Shown: positions 51,943 to 64,000 of the stretch, in pieces
Position numbering within the stretch: position 1 is the stretch's first letter
How the letters are laid out: every line of letters begins with the position of its first letter
Source: Incurvaria masculella
Taxonomy: Eukaryota > Arthropoda > Insecta > Lepidoptera > Incurvariidae
Direction of reading: 5' to 3'
Assembly (NCBI GenBank): GCA_946894095.1
Contig: OX335660.1
Coordinates: forward strand, 13,769,001-13,833,000
Length of the DNA stretch: 64,000 nucleotides
The notes under the pieces: model-generated
What the model was told of the DNA's origin: nothing
The model's input: the letters and a program-made list of their open reading frames with translations, nothing else
Database searches by the model: none
Position numbers and translations under genes: made by a program

Positions 51943-54900
51943 CTATTCAAGCGATTTAGTACAGTTTATTCAAGTGTATTGTTTCATTATTATGTAATAA
52001 ACTAGTGTATTTCTTAAATTATTGCTATTTTAGTTTTTGTACATGACGTCTACTACCCACCAAAACGTCTGATGTTATAAAATGTATGGAAGAGAGAGGG
52101 GGGGGGGGGGGGAGAGAGAGAGATAAAGAGAGAGAGAGCGAGATACTGCCTAGTTCCGTTTGTTGAAGGGGAAGAAACAGGAATTGTCATTTTCTTTTGT
52201 TTTGTGTTAGCAAGTTGGGACTCTAAATGTCTATGAATATGCTATGAATGTCATAGGGTTCTGGCCCGTAAAAATATTACTACTGGGCCCACTGTATTTC
52301 TTTCCGTGCATGTCGTAAGAGCCGACTGAGGGATCAATTAATTAATTGGTACCATCACATTGAATGAACGATGGTCGAAGCGGCAAGTAAAATTGTCCGT
52401 GTTTTCCATCCGGATCTATGCAGGAAGAAGAGATATAAGGAAGGTGCTGGCAAGGCACCCTGTTTCTATGACGTCTGTTAGGCTAATATTTATTTATTTA
52501 TTTATTTATTTATATATTATTATAGTTGTACATAATACTTTACAGCAAACACCAATTCGTATAATGTAGTTACAAAAAACAAGGAAAGTAAAGAAAATGA
52601 ACAAAATTATTACCTATTCCCGACAGTAGGTGTGGTAATAGACATATTCTCTGGTATTAGCGTTCATGTCAAACCAAACAAAAACGTAATTGTGTGAACG
52701 AAGCACTGAGTAAATGTCGTCATCTGCATGATAATTCTACAAAACTTGCTCACACACTATAGCTATAGGTATAATAAGATTTAACGCCGGTGAGTTCACA
52801 GTACGGTTATTAGAATCGTTTTCTAACATTTTAGGGCCTAAGTCTGGAGTGCTCCGTCTCTACAAACGGCTATATCAGTCGATAAAAGTATTTCGTTCTC
52901 ATCTCCGCTCCCATGATAAGCGAATCAAAATCCCGTTTATCGATCTATCGAGCCGTATTATTGCGTTTGTGTTCCCGCTGCTGGTTAGGTTAGGTTAGGT
53001 TAGGTTAGGTTACGGTTATTATAGAACTATCTTCTTTCTTCTTCAGGCGAAAAATAAGGACGGATGTATTACGGTAATCGCGCGATAAGGAACACAATTC
53101 CAATACCCACTGAGTAAAAACAACTTTTGCGCAGGATAAATACGCGAAATCAGCGACATATTTTTGGCGTAAGCCTGAATCTCTTGAAGTGCTCGAAGAC
53201 GCCCATGGGCTTTCAATATTTTAGGGGAGCTGCGAAAACCATGCCGATCAACCAGGTTTTTTTATGCAGCCGGTTATGATATTAGCGCAATACGCATGTC
53301 CGAAGGAATTGGTGCCATCATGAGCGCGGTTACACTGAACTGGCTGAAAAAGCGGACAAGTTTTAATTGCCTCTTTAACCATAGTTTCATTGGATACGGT
53401 GGTACCTACCCGGGCGAGTTTGACACTACCACCCGTTAGGGGACCTACAGTTTTACGTCCATGAACTATGATGCAGCTCGCATTCGTAACGAAATGCACT
53501 TATCCAATTCAGAAAGAGAGAGAAACGGGATGATTCGATTCCGAGACGATTTCGCATGAAAGGCTAGTCCTCTGGCCCCAAGATCACAAGCTTCATCGCA
53601 CCATGCTTGAAGGACCCCAGGTGTACTTTGGGGAAAATACCTCGGCAGGGAGTCGATTCCATTATTTACCGACACATGGATATAAGATCTAAAGGATCGG
53701 TTGGTTCTTGTAGTTGGAATGTCGACTGTGAATGGGTCGATTCCTTGACAGTTGCGCGTTGAGCGATGGTAAATAGAGTGCGGTAGATTACTGATGCATT
53801 GTCTATTTGACTAGAAAGTCAACGTCAAATTCACTGAGTGACACAAACTTGCGTTTGGTTTTGCCGTACACGAGTCAATATACTCTCGACTATGTATGTA
53901 AGGTTTGTCCACATTGTCATTGTTTTATGCAATCTAATATGGATGGCTAATACCACACAACTACCGTTATGATATTAGCCCATTACACCACATTCCCGAA
54001 GGGATTAGGTGCTAAGCCAGGAACTTCCCTTTATGAGCTCGGCTATACTGAAGTGGATGAAAAACATGGACAATTTTTCATTGCCCCTTCAACCATAGTA
54101 CTTCTCCTTTCCGAACGAAAAATATCTAGGAAGGCACGTCAGTCCTTTTCTCGCTAACAACGAAATATGTTTCGTCGCAATTCGTCTGGACGGCTGTGAC
54201 CGGTCGCGCGCCGCCGGCTGCGTCACTTCCGGTGTCCGGGTTTTCGTTAATATTTCATGAAATTATGTAAATGGGCGAGTTTTCGCATTTCCGCAGTGCA
54301 GAGTGCATGAATACTTAACGAGCGCAGTGCAAACATGCCGGGAGCTGCATTTTTTAGGGCGCCGTATTGCGTGGAATACCGTGGGGGATACCGCTAGGGA
54401 GAATTCTGGCTTGTTTCTGAGGTTTTTTTTTTAACTAGCAGAGATTTTTTATGCATAAATCACCCCTTGGTCCGAATTGGTATGACAGCGATCACGAATA
54501 TAGTTTCAGTTTATTTATTTCCTCCATTAGATGTATATTACACACTCGGATTCGTCTTTTTTTTTCCTGTCGGTTCCATGGCGAAGAAGAGCCGACAAGA
54601 AACTTCGTCAGGTTGGTCATTGTATTTTTTTTCCATCGATGCTTACAAACTAGTTTACATTGATTGATTGATTACTACTGCTCACAAAGAACATCATTAT
54701 AAAAACATTACATACATTGGTGAAGAGTAACTCTTGAATACGATAATGACATCTTATTGTAAATCTACGAGTTATGATCTAAATTATTCAGGTGTAAAAA
54801 GCCATCGTTATTTTTGATACAAGGTAATATCAAATCAAACAGAGGTTAGTAAATAAATTAATTAAAAAAAAAAAGTTTATTTAGCGGGATCACAAACGTA

Positions 54901-57900
54901 ACGATACGGCTGTATCGATCGATAACTTTGTTTTTGTTTCGCTTTTCGAGCGATCGGAAACGAGAAAGATGGACGTTTATCGATCGGTATAGTTGTATCG
55001 TTCGTTTGTGCCCCCGCTGCTGGTCGGAGTACTGTACAATTTGCGATAACAAATCAGACCGAATATGAGCGTGGCTTCTCAAAAGGAGTATAAAAACCGG
55101 CCAAGTGCGAGTCGGACTCGCACACGAAGGGTTCCGTACCATCGTAAAAAATAAAACAAAAAAATCACGTTTTTTGTATGGGAGCCCCCTTTAATTTTAA
55201 TTATTTTTTAATCTTACCTATTTGTTGTTATAGCGGCAAAAGAAATACACACTCTGTAAACAATTTCAGCTGTCTACCTGTTACGGTTACTGAGATACAA
55301 CCCTGTGACAGACGGACAGACGGACGGACGGACGGACGGACGGACGGACGGACGGACAGCGGAGGCTTAGTAATAGGGTTCCGTTTTCACCCTTTGGGTA
55401 CGGAACCCTAAAAATTAACAATTTGTCATTTTATTTTATTGGGGTTTGGTTTACATAGTACATGGTAGACGATCTGAATTATGTTTCAACGTATTGTCAA
55501 TTCTTTAATGTTTGGCAAAAGTCAAAGTATGTTAACCGTTTATTTTTACCTTTCACCGTATATGTATCCTTTTATCTTTGGTAGACTTTAGGTTTATGTT
55601 GAGTTGGTAGTTTTAGAAAATTTGAAACAGCGGGTATCATAGTAGGTAAAGTCTGACTTTACCTACTGACCTAACTGGAGTTTTCAAATGTTTGGAGAAT
55701 TGAAGAGCGCGATTTTGCGAGTCTGAGTTTGATTTGACAGCTTACTCGTGGTCGCCGTAAATACGTTGACGTTTCCGTGTACGCCGACTGCGACTGCGCG
55801 TTTTCATACAAATTTGATAGTCCGACATGTTTGAAAAATGTTACGGCTTTTCACGCGGCAGGTAGAGATATTCTCCGACGTTTCGAGCGAATCATTCAGC
55901 CCGTTGTCAAGGAGGCATCCGCCGCGCTCGTGCGCAGCGGACGAGTTTGATTTTGACAGGTAGATGAAGTAAAACCACCGAATAAGTAGTAAAACTTGTA
56001 TGGGCTTTGACGTTTTTACGTAAGTTCGAAGTTCCGTAAACGCTAATTTAGATGAGAAGTCCGGCTAGGGGGGATTCCGTCCTCCCACGCCCAACGGGAC
56101 GCGTTTAATGCCCTCCTTATTTAAAAGGCGGTAACTACATATGGGCCTCATATGTAGTTACCTCCTTCTTAGGGTTCCGTACCCAAAAGGTGAAAACGCA
56201 ACCCTATTACTAAGCCTCCGCTGTCCGTCCGTCCGTCCGTTCGTCCGTCACAAAGCTGTATCTCATGAAACGTAATAGGTAGGCAGCTGAATTTTTCACA
56301 GAGTGTGTATTTATTTTGCCGCCATAACAACAAATAGGCAAAATAAAAAAAATAAAGGTGGGTTCCATACAATAAACGTGATTTTTTGTGTTAAATCTTG
56401 TACGATGGTACGGAACCCCTCGCGTGCGAGATCGACTCGCACTTGGCCGGTTTTTAATAAGGAGGGCAGTGTATTGAAGTACAGGCAAGTCAGTAAAGGC
56501 CTTTGGTCGGTTGGAGGGTTCGCCCACCTTGACTTAAAAGTTACGCCACCACTAAAAAGCAAAAAATAAAATATTTTTAAATAAAAAAAGGACCGCCTTC
56601 AAAAAAACCGGAACTAAAAAGCAAAAAATAATTGGTTACTTTTAATTAATGTACGAAAAGCTATTTTAATTCTAACTAATTATGTACAATTTCTTAATTT
56701 TTAATCATCTTTTGAAGTCGGTGCCTTGGGTAGACGTTCTTTAAGGTGGCCCATCCCGCTCATCTCCCCATACAAAAGGGGAAAGAAGATCACGCCCATA
56801 TTTCTTGTCAGAGTTTCAAAAATTTGCTCAAAATAGCTTTATTTGATCGAACTAGATGTCTGATGACCATTAGCATTGTATAATTGTGTTTAGTTTCTAA
56901 GCTATAAGGTCCGAAAGTTCAAATTTTTCGCGCGTTTTATACAATACCTTTGGAGGTGGATTACGCAATGATAAAGTAAGAACATCGTAAAAAGATTAGT
57001 CATCAGACATAGCTTATTTAATCAAGATTTATGATCTATTTGGTTTTTGTTAGATTTTTGACTATAGCGGTCGTGGTTTACTTTTAGCTATAAGTCGTTT
57101 TAAAATTAAAATTTTCGTAAATCTTACCAAATCATACACTATGCACATTATCTTTTTTGTGGACATGTTGCATCTTCCTCATCACGGAGCCTGCCTTATT
57201 CTTTGAAACAGAGAAGGTCCCAGAGCGCAACAGCACTGTTTTGTACCGAGCCCGCGAATGAGTTAGGCCCGCCGGGTTGGGCCACCTTAAGGGCTGCAAG
57301 TAGTTAGATTAATATTACCTATGGCTAAGAAAGAAATATAAGTAGGTAGCTACTTACATTTACCTCCTTGAACAAAACACAATAACAAAAATTACATAAA
57401 CAAACTGGTCGGAAAAACGTATGTAAGTAGGTATTTAGGCAAGTACTTTGTAATTTAAATATGCCTTATACTTAAACTAAATACCTAATACAATAAAAAC
57501 AAAATATTTACAAGAAAACCCTACGAACAAACTAATATAAAAACAACGACCACTTATATGATTAATATTTAGGTAGGTGTAGCTTGTACTTTTTATTCTA
57601 CCTAAATACCTACATATCACAAAACAAAAAAAAATACAAACATAAAAAAGAACAGAAAACAATAGGTAGCGACTTTGAGGTGTCTGCTCTCAACTTCGTG
57701 TCAAAACGAGTGTGCGGTTAGTACATAACTCACCAATTTCGGCAGAAATCGTCTCGTTCAGACAACGATGTCGCAGGGAAGTACCAATCAACACAGAGCA
57801 GCGAATTAACGTCCTCCTTCACCAGTCCAGCCTTTATAAACCCGAAAGTACTAATAATAATCGCTGAAACCCAATTTCAGTACGCTGCGCTGTATCGATA

Positions 57901-58330
57901 TCAGCTTGCACGTAAACCAACGCTAAGGGCATCTCCAGTTAGACAAAATGCTCTGTGGACCAATCATTGCTGACTCAGGTTGTTTACGCTCTCGTAGACT
58001 TCGGGTGTGTTCGGCTGAAATCGTGTCTGTTCGGTCAGCAGCGTGCGAAGCGAACTCTACCCAAGGCACCGACTTCAAAAGATGATTAAAAATTAAGAAA
58101 TTGTACATAATTAGTTAGAATTAAAATAGCTTTTCGTACATTAATTAAAAGTAACCAATTATTTTTTGCTTTTTAGTTCCGGTTTTTTTGAAGGCGGTCC
58201 TTTTTTTATTTAAAAATATTTTATTAACTGTCGGAACCCACACAGCTCAGATTTCTATTGACATACTTGTTGTTGATTATGCTAATTGAGATTTAACGAT
58301 CCAAAGCAATAGGCATAATCAATAACTTAC

Positions 58331-59007
58331 CCGGAGAAGGTTATCGGCTCGAATACTTTCTTGCCCATCTTTCTGAATTGCGAATCGGCGTCTTCTATGC
58401 TGTTGATTTCCAGCCCAAAGGCCACTGATCCGATGACATCTGTTGCGAACCTGGCTAGAACATCGATTATCTCAATGTCCTCTGCTCGGGCCGCCGAATC
58501 CGCTACCAAGTCCTGCAGCAGAGTCCCCGTCTGCTCCATCACCGTATACATAGCCTTCAGCTTTCCAGTTGTAAAAGTGGGCGTGAGTTTCGCTCGCAGG
58601 TTCTTCCAATAGGTCCCGGTCGCGTTGAAAAGATGTCCCGAGAGTGGGTCCTTTTCCAAGTCCATCTTCAATCCGTGCGACTCAAAGTGCGGCATGTCTT
58701 GCGTGAACATTCTGTACATGAGCTCATTGTCAGTCACTACCAGGAACGGGATGTGGAGAGCGTAGAATCCGAAGACGCGATCCTTCTTGTATTTGAAATA
58801 GTAGTTTGTGAAGTAATCTGTGAGCGCGATTCGACGGGTTATGAGAGGAAGCACATTTCCTATCAACGGGATTGTGGGAGGGGTCTTAACACCCTTTTTG
58901 GACCAGTAGGTAAAGGATCCGCCTTTCGACCAGAGGTAGAGTATGGCAGCCAGGCCCGCCGCTAGGAGCGCGGTCAGGGCCCAACCGTCACACAGTGAAC
59001 ACAACAT
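58331..59007 (-). CDS. P450 first exon, third copy
   Basis: Third copy of the 226-residue first exon with intact ATG (59007), frame and donor (58331/58330). I saw no coding difference from unit 1. Like copy 2 it lacks exons 2-6 of its own and lies about 17 kb upstream of the only exon 2. Confidence 0.88.
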
Positions 59008-59094
59008 GACTGTGAGACATATCGGTTTGCTTGGCGTGCGATATAAATACGTAGTTGTTATCCGAACGTTTCGGCTTAGTCATTGTTGTGTTCG

Positions 59095-59101
59095 ATTTAT
59101 A
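59095..59101 (-). promoter_or_regulatory. TATA box of first exon, unit 3
   Basis: Minus-strand TATAAAT, placed as in units 1 and 2. Confidence 0.55.
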
Positions 59102-62100
59102 CTATTCAAGCGATTTAGTACAGTTTATTCAAGTGTATTGTTTCATTATTATGTAATAAACTAGTGTATTTCTTAAATTATTGCTATTTTAGTTTTTGTA
59201 CATGACGTCTACTACCCACCAAAACGTCTGATGTTATAAAATGTATGGAAGAGAGAGGGGGGGGGGAGAGAGAGAGATAAAGAGAGAGAGAGCGAGATAC
59301 TGCCTAGTTCCGTTTGTTGAAGGGGAAGAAACAGGAATTGTCATTTTCTTTTGTTTTGTGTTAGCAAGTTGGTACTCTAAATGTCTATGAATATGCTATG
59401 AATGTCATAGGGTTCTGGCCCGTAAAAATATTACTACTGGGCCCACTGTATTTCTTTCCGTGCATGTCGTAAGAGCCGACTGAGGGATCAATTAATTAAT
59501 TGGTACCATCACATTGAATGAACGATGGTCGAAGCGGCAAGTAAAATTGTCCGTGTTTTCCATCCGGATCTATGCAGGAAGAAGAGATATAAGGAAGGTG
59601 CTGGCAAGGCACCCTGTTTCTATGACGTCTGTTAGGCTAATATTTATTTATTTATTTATTTATTTATATATTATTATAGTTGTACATAATACTTTACAGC
59701 AAACACCAATTCGTATAATGTAGTTACAAAAAACAAGGAAAGTAAAGAAAATGAACAAAATTATTACCTATTCCCGACAGTAGGTGTGGTAATAGACATA
59801 TTCTCTGGTATTAGCGTTCATGTCAAACCAAACAAAAACGTAATTTTGTGAACGAAGCACTGAGTAAATGTCGTCATCTGCATGATAATTCTACAAAACT
59901 TGCTCACACACTATAGCTATAGGTATAATAAGATTTAACGCCGGTGAGTTCACAGTACGGTTATTAGAATCGTTTTCTAACATTTTAGGGCCTAAGTCTG
60001 GAGTGCTCCGTCTCTACAAACGGCTATATCAGTCGATAAAAGTATTTCGTTCTCATCTCCGCTCCCATGATAAGCGAATCAAAATCCCGTTTATCGATCT
60101 ATCGAGCCGTATTATTGCGTTTGTGTTCCCGCTGCTGGTTAGGTTAGGTTAGGTTAGGTTAGGTTACGGTTATTATAGAACTATCTTCTTTCTTCTTCAG
60201 GCGAAAAATAAGGACGGATGTATTACGGTAATCGCGCGATAAGGAACACAATTCCAATACCCACTGAGTAAAAACAACTTTTGCGCAGGATAAATACGCG
60301 AAATCAGCGACATATTTTTGGCGTAAGCCTGAATCTCTTGAAGTGCTCGAAGACGCCCATGGGCTTTCAATATTTTAGGGGAGCTGCGAAAACCATGCCG
60401 ATCAACCAGGTTTTTTTATGCAGCCGGTTATGATATTAGCGCAATACGCATGTCCGAAGGAATTGGTGCCATCATGAGCGCGGTAACACTGAACTGGCTG
60501 AAAAAGCGGACAAGTTTTAATTGCCTCTTTAACCATAGTTTCATTGGATACGGTGGTACCTACCCGGGCGAGTTTGACACTACCACCCGTTAGGGGACCT
60601 ACAGTTTTACGTCCATGAACTATGATGCAGCTCGCATTCGTAACGAAATGCACTTATCCAATTCAGAAAGAGAGAGAAACGGGATGATTCGATTCCGAGA
60701 CGATTTCGCATGAAAGGCTAGTCCTCTGGCCCCAAGATCACAAGCTTCATCGCACCATGCTTGAAGGACCCCAGGTGTACTTTGGGGAAAATACCTCGGC
60801 AGGGAGTCGATTCCATTATTTACCGACACATGGATATAAGATCTAAAGGATCGGTTGGTTCTTGTAGTTGGAATGTCGACTGTGAATGGGTCGATTCCTT
60901 GACAGTTGCGCGTTGAGCGATGGTAAATAGAGTGCGGTAGATTACTGATGCATTGTCTATTTGACTAGAAAGTCAACGTCAAATTCACTGGGTGACACAA
61001 ACTTGCGTTTGGTTTTGCCGTACACGAGTCAATATACTCTCGACTATGTATGTAAGGTTTGTCCACATTGTCATTGTTTTATGCAATCTAATATGGATGG
61101 CTAATACCACACAACTACCGTTATGATATTAGCCCATTACACCACATTCCCGAAGGGATTAGGTGCTAAGCCAGGAACTTCCCTTTATGAGCTCGGCTAT
61201 ACTGAAGTGGATGAAAAACATGGACAATTTTTCATTGCCCCTTCAACCATAGTACTTCTCCTTTCCGAACGAAAAATATCTAGGAAGGCACGTCAGTCCT
61301 TTTCTCGCTAACAACGAAATATGTTTCGTCGCAATTCGTCTGGACGGCTGTGACCGGTCGCGCGCCGCCGGCTGCGTCACTTCCGGTGTCCGGGTTTTCG
61401 TTAGTATTTCATGAAATTATGTAAATGGGCGAGTTTTCGCATTTCCGCAGTGCAGAGTGCATGAATACTTAACGAGCGCAGTGCAAACATGCCGGGAGCT
61501 GCATTTTTTAGGGCGCCGTATTGCGTGGAATACCGTGGGGGATACCGCTAGGGAGAATTCTGGCTTGTTTCTGAGGTTTTTTTTTTAACTAGCAGAGATT
61601 TTTTATGCATAAATCACCCCTTGGTCCGAATTGGTATGACAGCGATCACGAATATAGTTTCAGTTTATTTATTTCCTCCATTAGATGTATATTACACACT
61701 CGGATTCGTCTTTTTTTTTCCTGTCGGTTCCATGGCGAAGAAGAGCCGACAAGAAACTTCGTCAGGTTGGTCATTGTATTTTTTTTCCATCGATGCTTAC
61801 AAACTAGTTTACATTGATTGATTGATTACTACTGCTCACAAAGAACATCATTATAAAAACATTACATACATTGGTGAAGAGTAACTCTTGAATACGATAA
61901 TGACATCTTATTGTAAATCTACGAGTTATGATCTAAATTATTCAGGTGTAAAAAGCCATCGTTATTTTTGATACAAGGTAATATCAAATCAAACAGAGGT
62001 TAGTAAATAAATTAATTAAAAAAAAAAAGTTTATTAAGCGGGATCACAAACGTAACGATACGGCTGTATCGATCGATAACTTTGTTTTTGTTTCGCTTTT

Positions 62101-63613
62101 CGAGCGATCGGAAACGAGAAAGATGGACGTTTATCGATCGGTATAGTTGTATCGTTCGTTTGTGCCCCCGCTGCTGGTCGGAGTACTGTACAATTTGCGA
62201 TAACAAATCAGACCGAATATGAGCGTGGCTTCTCAAAAGGAGTATAAAAACCGGCCAAGTGCGAGTCGGACTCGCACACTAAGGGTTCCGTACCATCGTA
62301 AAAAATAAAACAAAAAAATCACGTTTTTTGTATGGGAGCCCCCTTTAATTTTAATTATTTTTTAATCTTACCTATTTGTTGTTATAGCGGCAAAAGAAAT
62401 ACACACTCTGTAAAAAATTTCAGCTGTCTACCTGTTACGGTTACTGAGATACAACCCTGTGACAGACGGACAGACGGACGGACGGACGGACGGACGGACG
62501 GACGGACGGACGGACAGCGGAGGCTTAGTAATAGGGTTCCGTTTTCACCCTTTGGGTACGGAACCCTAAAAATTAACAATTTGTCATTTTATTTTATTGG
62601 GGTTTGGTTTACATAGTACATGGTAGACGATCTGAATTATGTTTCAACGTATTGTCAATTCTTTAATGTTTGGCAAAAGTCAAAGTATGTTAACCGTTTA
62701 TTTTTACCTTTCACCGTATATGTATCCTTTTATCTTTGGTAGACTTTAGGTTTATGTTGAGTTGGTAGTTTTAGAAAATTTGAAACAGCGGGTATCATAG
62801 TAGGTAAAGTCTGACTTTACCTACTGACCTAACTGGAGTTTTCAAATGTTTGGAGAATTGAAGAGCGCGATTTTGCGAGTCTGAGTTTGATTTGACAGCT
62901 TACTCGTGGTCGCCGTAAATACGTTGACGTTTCCGTGTACGCCGACTGCGACTGCGCGTTTTCATACAAATTTGATAGTCCGACATGTTTGAAAAATGTT
63001 ACGGCTTTTCACGCGGCAGGTAGAGATATTCTCCGACGTTTCGAGCTAATCATTCAGCCCGTTGTCAAGGAGGCATCCGCCGCGCTCGTGCGCAGCGGAC
63101 GAGTTTGATTTTGACAGGTAGATGAAGTAAAACCACCGAATAAGTAGTAAAACTTGTATGGGCTTTGACGTTTTTACGTAAGTTCGAAGTTCCGTAAACG
63201 CTAATTTAGATGAGAAGTCCGGCTAGGGGGGATTCCGTCCTCCCACGCCCAACGGGACGCGTTTAATGCCCTCCTTATTTAAAAGGCGGTAACTACATAT
63301 GGGCCTCATATGTAGTTACCTCCTTCTTAGGGTTCCGTACCCAAAAGGTGAAAACGCAACCCTATTACTAAGCCTCCGCTGTCCGTCCGTCCGTCCGTTC
63401 GTCCGTCACAAAGCTGTATCTCATGAAACGTAATAGGTAGGCAGCTGAATTTTTCACAGAGTGTGTATTTATTTTGCCGCCATAACAACAAATAGGCAAA
63501 ATAAAAAAATAAAGGTGGGTTCCATACAATAAACGTGATTTTTTGTGTTAAATCTTGTACGATGGTACGGAACCCCTCGCGTGCGAGATCGACTCGCACT
63601 TGGCCGGTTTTTA

Positions 63614-63950
63614 ATAAGGAGGGCAGTGTATTGAAGTACAGGCAAGTCAGTAAAGGCCTTTAGTCGCAGGCGTTCGATTATTCTAATCGAAATATCTAGT
63701 GTTTCATATATTTCGATAATTGCCACATTGCACACGACCCGCCAGTAATTTTCAATAATCTGTAAGTGATTCACTCTGAAATATCGGCTTGCGATAAAGG
63801 GAAGTGGCTGATTCGATAAACGGCGCTGATAGATTGTTTTCGACAATTCGTATCGTTTGACCTCGAAAGTCACAAGTCCATTCAAGTAGATGTACTTAAC
63901 GTACTTGTGATAAGTCCTCACTGACGTGTCAACGGCCAGCCCAAACTCCT
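63614..63950 (-). CDS. Coding-like exon of an unrecognised gene at the right edge
   Basis: After an acceptor-like TTTTTTTTAGTCCAG near 63953-63945, an open minus-strand frame reads EFGLAVDTSVRTYHKYVKYIYLNGL... through ...IIENYWRVVCNVAIIEIYETLDISIRIIERLRL and on into KAFTDLPVLQYTALL. Composition is that of a real soluble or membrane-associated protein, but I recognise no family. Its last ~45 bases belong to tandem unit 3, so the duplication boundary cuts through this frame; beyond it a GACG repeat interrupts. The gene continues outside the window on the right. Confidence 0.5.
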
Positions 63951-64000
63951 GGACTAAAAAAAAATTTAATTTGTATCGTATGTAGATACCTTTCCAGATG

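Larger units (their letters stand above)
49354..56512. repeat. Tandem unit 2 (7159 bp)
   Basis: Nearly identical to unit 1. Differences seen: C to T at 51810 (synonymous in exon 1), ACATCTCAG for ACAGCTCAG near 51085, TTGGGACTC for TTGGTACTC near 52215, a longer G-run at 52100, a T added near 52820, a shorter GACG tract near 55320. Confidence 0.95.
56513..63665. repeat. Tandem unit 3 (about 7150 bp)
   Basis: Third copy. It shares TTCGTCAGG (near 61758) with unit 2 against TTCGCCAGG in unit 1, but ACAGCTCAG and TTGGTACTC with unit 1 against unit 2, and has a shorter G-run (59259). The homology ends at AGGCCTTT near 63661. Confidence 0.95.

Noticed and set aside
42194..63665. CRISPR-like or satellite array
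   Set aside because: The unit is 7.16 kb and contains a gene exon and dispersed repeats; it is a segmental duplication, not a satellite or CRISPR array.

Overview
The window is eukaryotic and almost certainly from a moth or butterfly (Lepidoptera). The evidence is split genes with GT-AG introns, an AT-rich intergenic background crowded with short non-autonomous transposons, tRNA- and 5S-derived SINEs, the dispersed repeat that begins GGGTTCCGTACCC, carries a (GACG)n tract and ends in TTGGCCGGTTTTT, short (TTAGG)n runs (the insect telomere motif), a copia element, a BEL/Pao element, RTE-type LINE fragments, and insect-type gene families (multi-CRD C-type lectin, CYP6-like P450). No species is named because nothing here fixes one.

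Layout. 2.1-10.1 kb: a seven-exon C-type lectin gene on the minus strand whose exons join in frame to 448 codons plus stop, with a signal peptide and three CRD-like units, the first two degenerate. 10.2-20.1 kb: gene-poor, full of SINEs, two LINE fragments and MITEs. 20.1-24.6 kb: a complete but dead copia element with matching 5-bp target duplications and a SINE nested inside it. 24.6-25.0 kb: a CpG-rich, TATA-containing promoter-like block. 25.8-26.7 kb: an intronless, GC-rich Rieske iron-sulfur protein paralogue with all cluster ligands. 27-35 kb: SINEs, MITEs and hairpins. 35.3-37.3 kb: a gag-only BEL/Pao element with identical LTRs and a perfect target duplication. 38.3-44.7 kb: a six-exon, apparently intact CYP6-like P450 of 518 residues on the minus strand.

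The most striking structure is at 42.2-63.7 kb. A 7.16-kb unit holding part of P450 intron 1, exon 1, its TATA promoter and about 4.6 kb of upstream DNA is repeated three times head to tail. Exons 2-6 exist once. The locus therefore has three nearly identical promoter plus first-exon cassettes in front of one catalytic 3' half. Each first exon keeps its start codon and 5' splice site, so each could in principle be spliced to the shared exon 2 to give the same protein. Small differences between units suggest either recent real copies or merged haplotypes; this cannot be settled from the sequence alone.

There is no sign of an operon or a bacterial or viral pathway. Genes are independent. The lectin would act as a secreted recognition protein, the P450 as an ER-anchored monooxygenase, and the Rieske protein in mitochondrial complex III.
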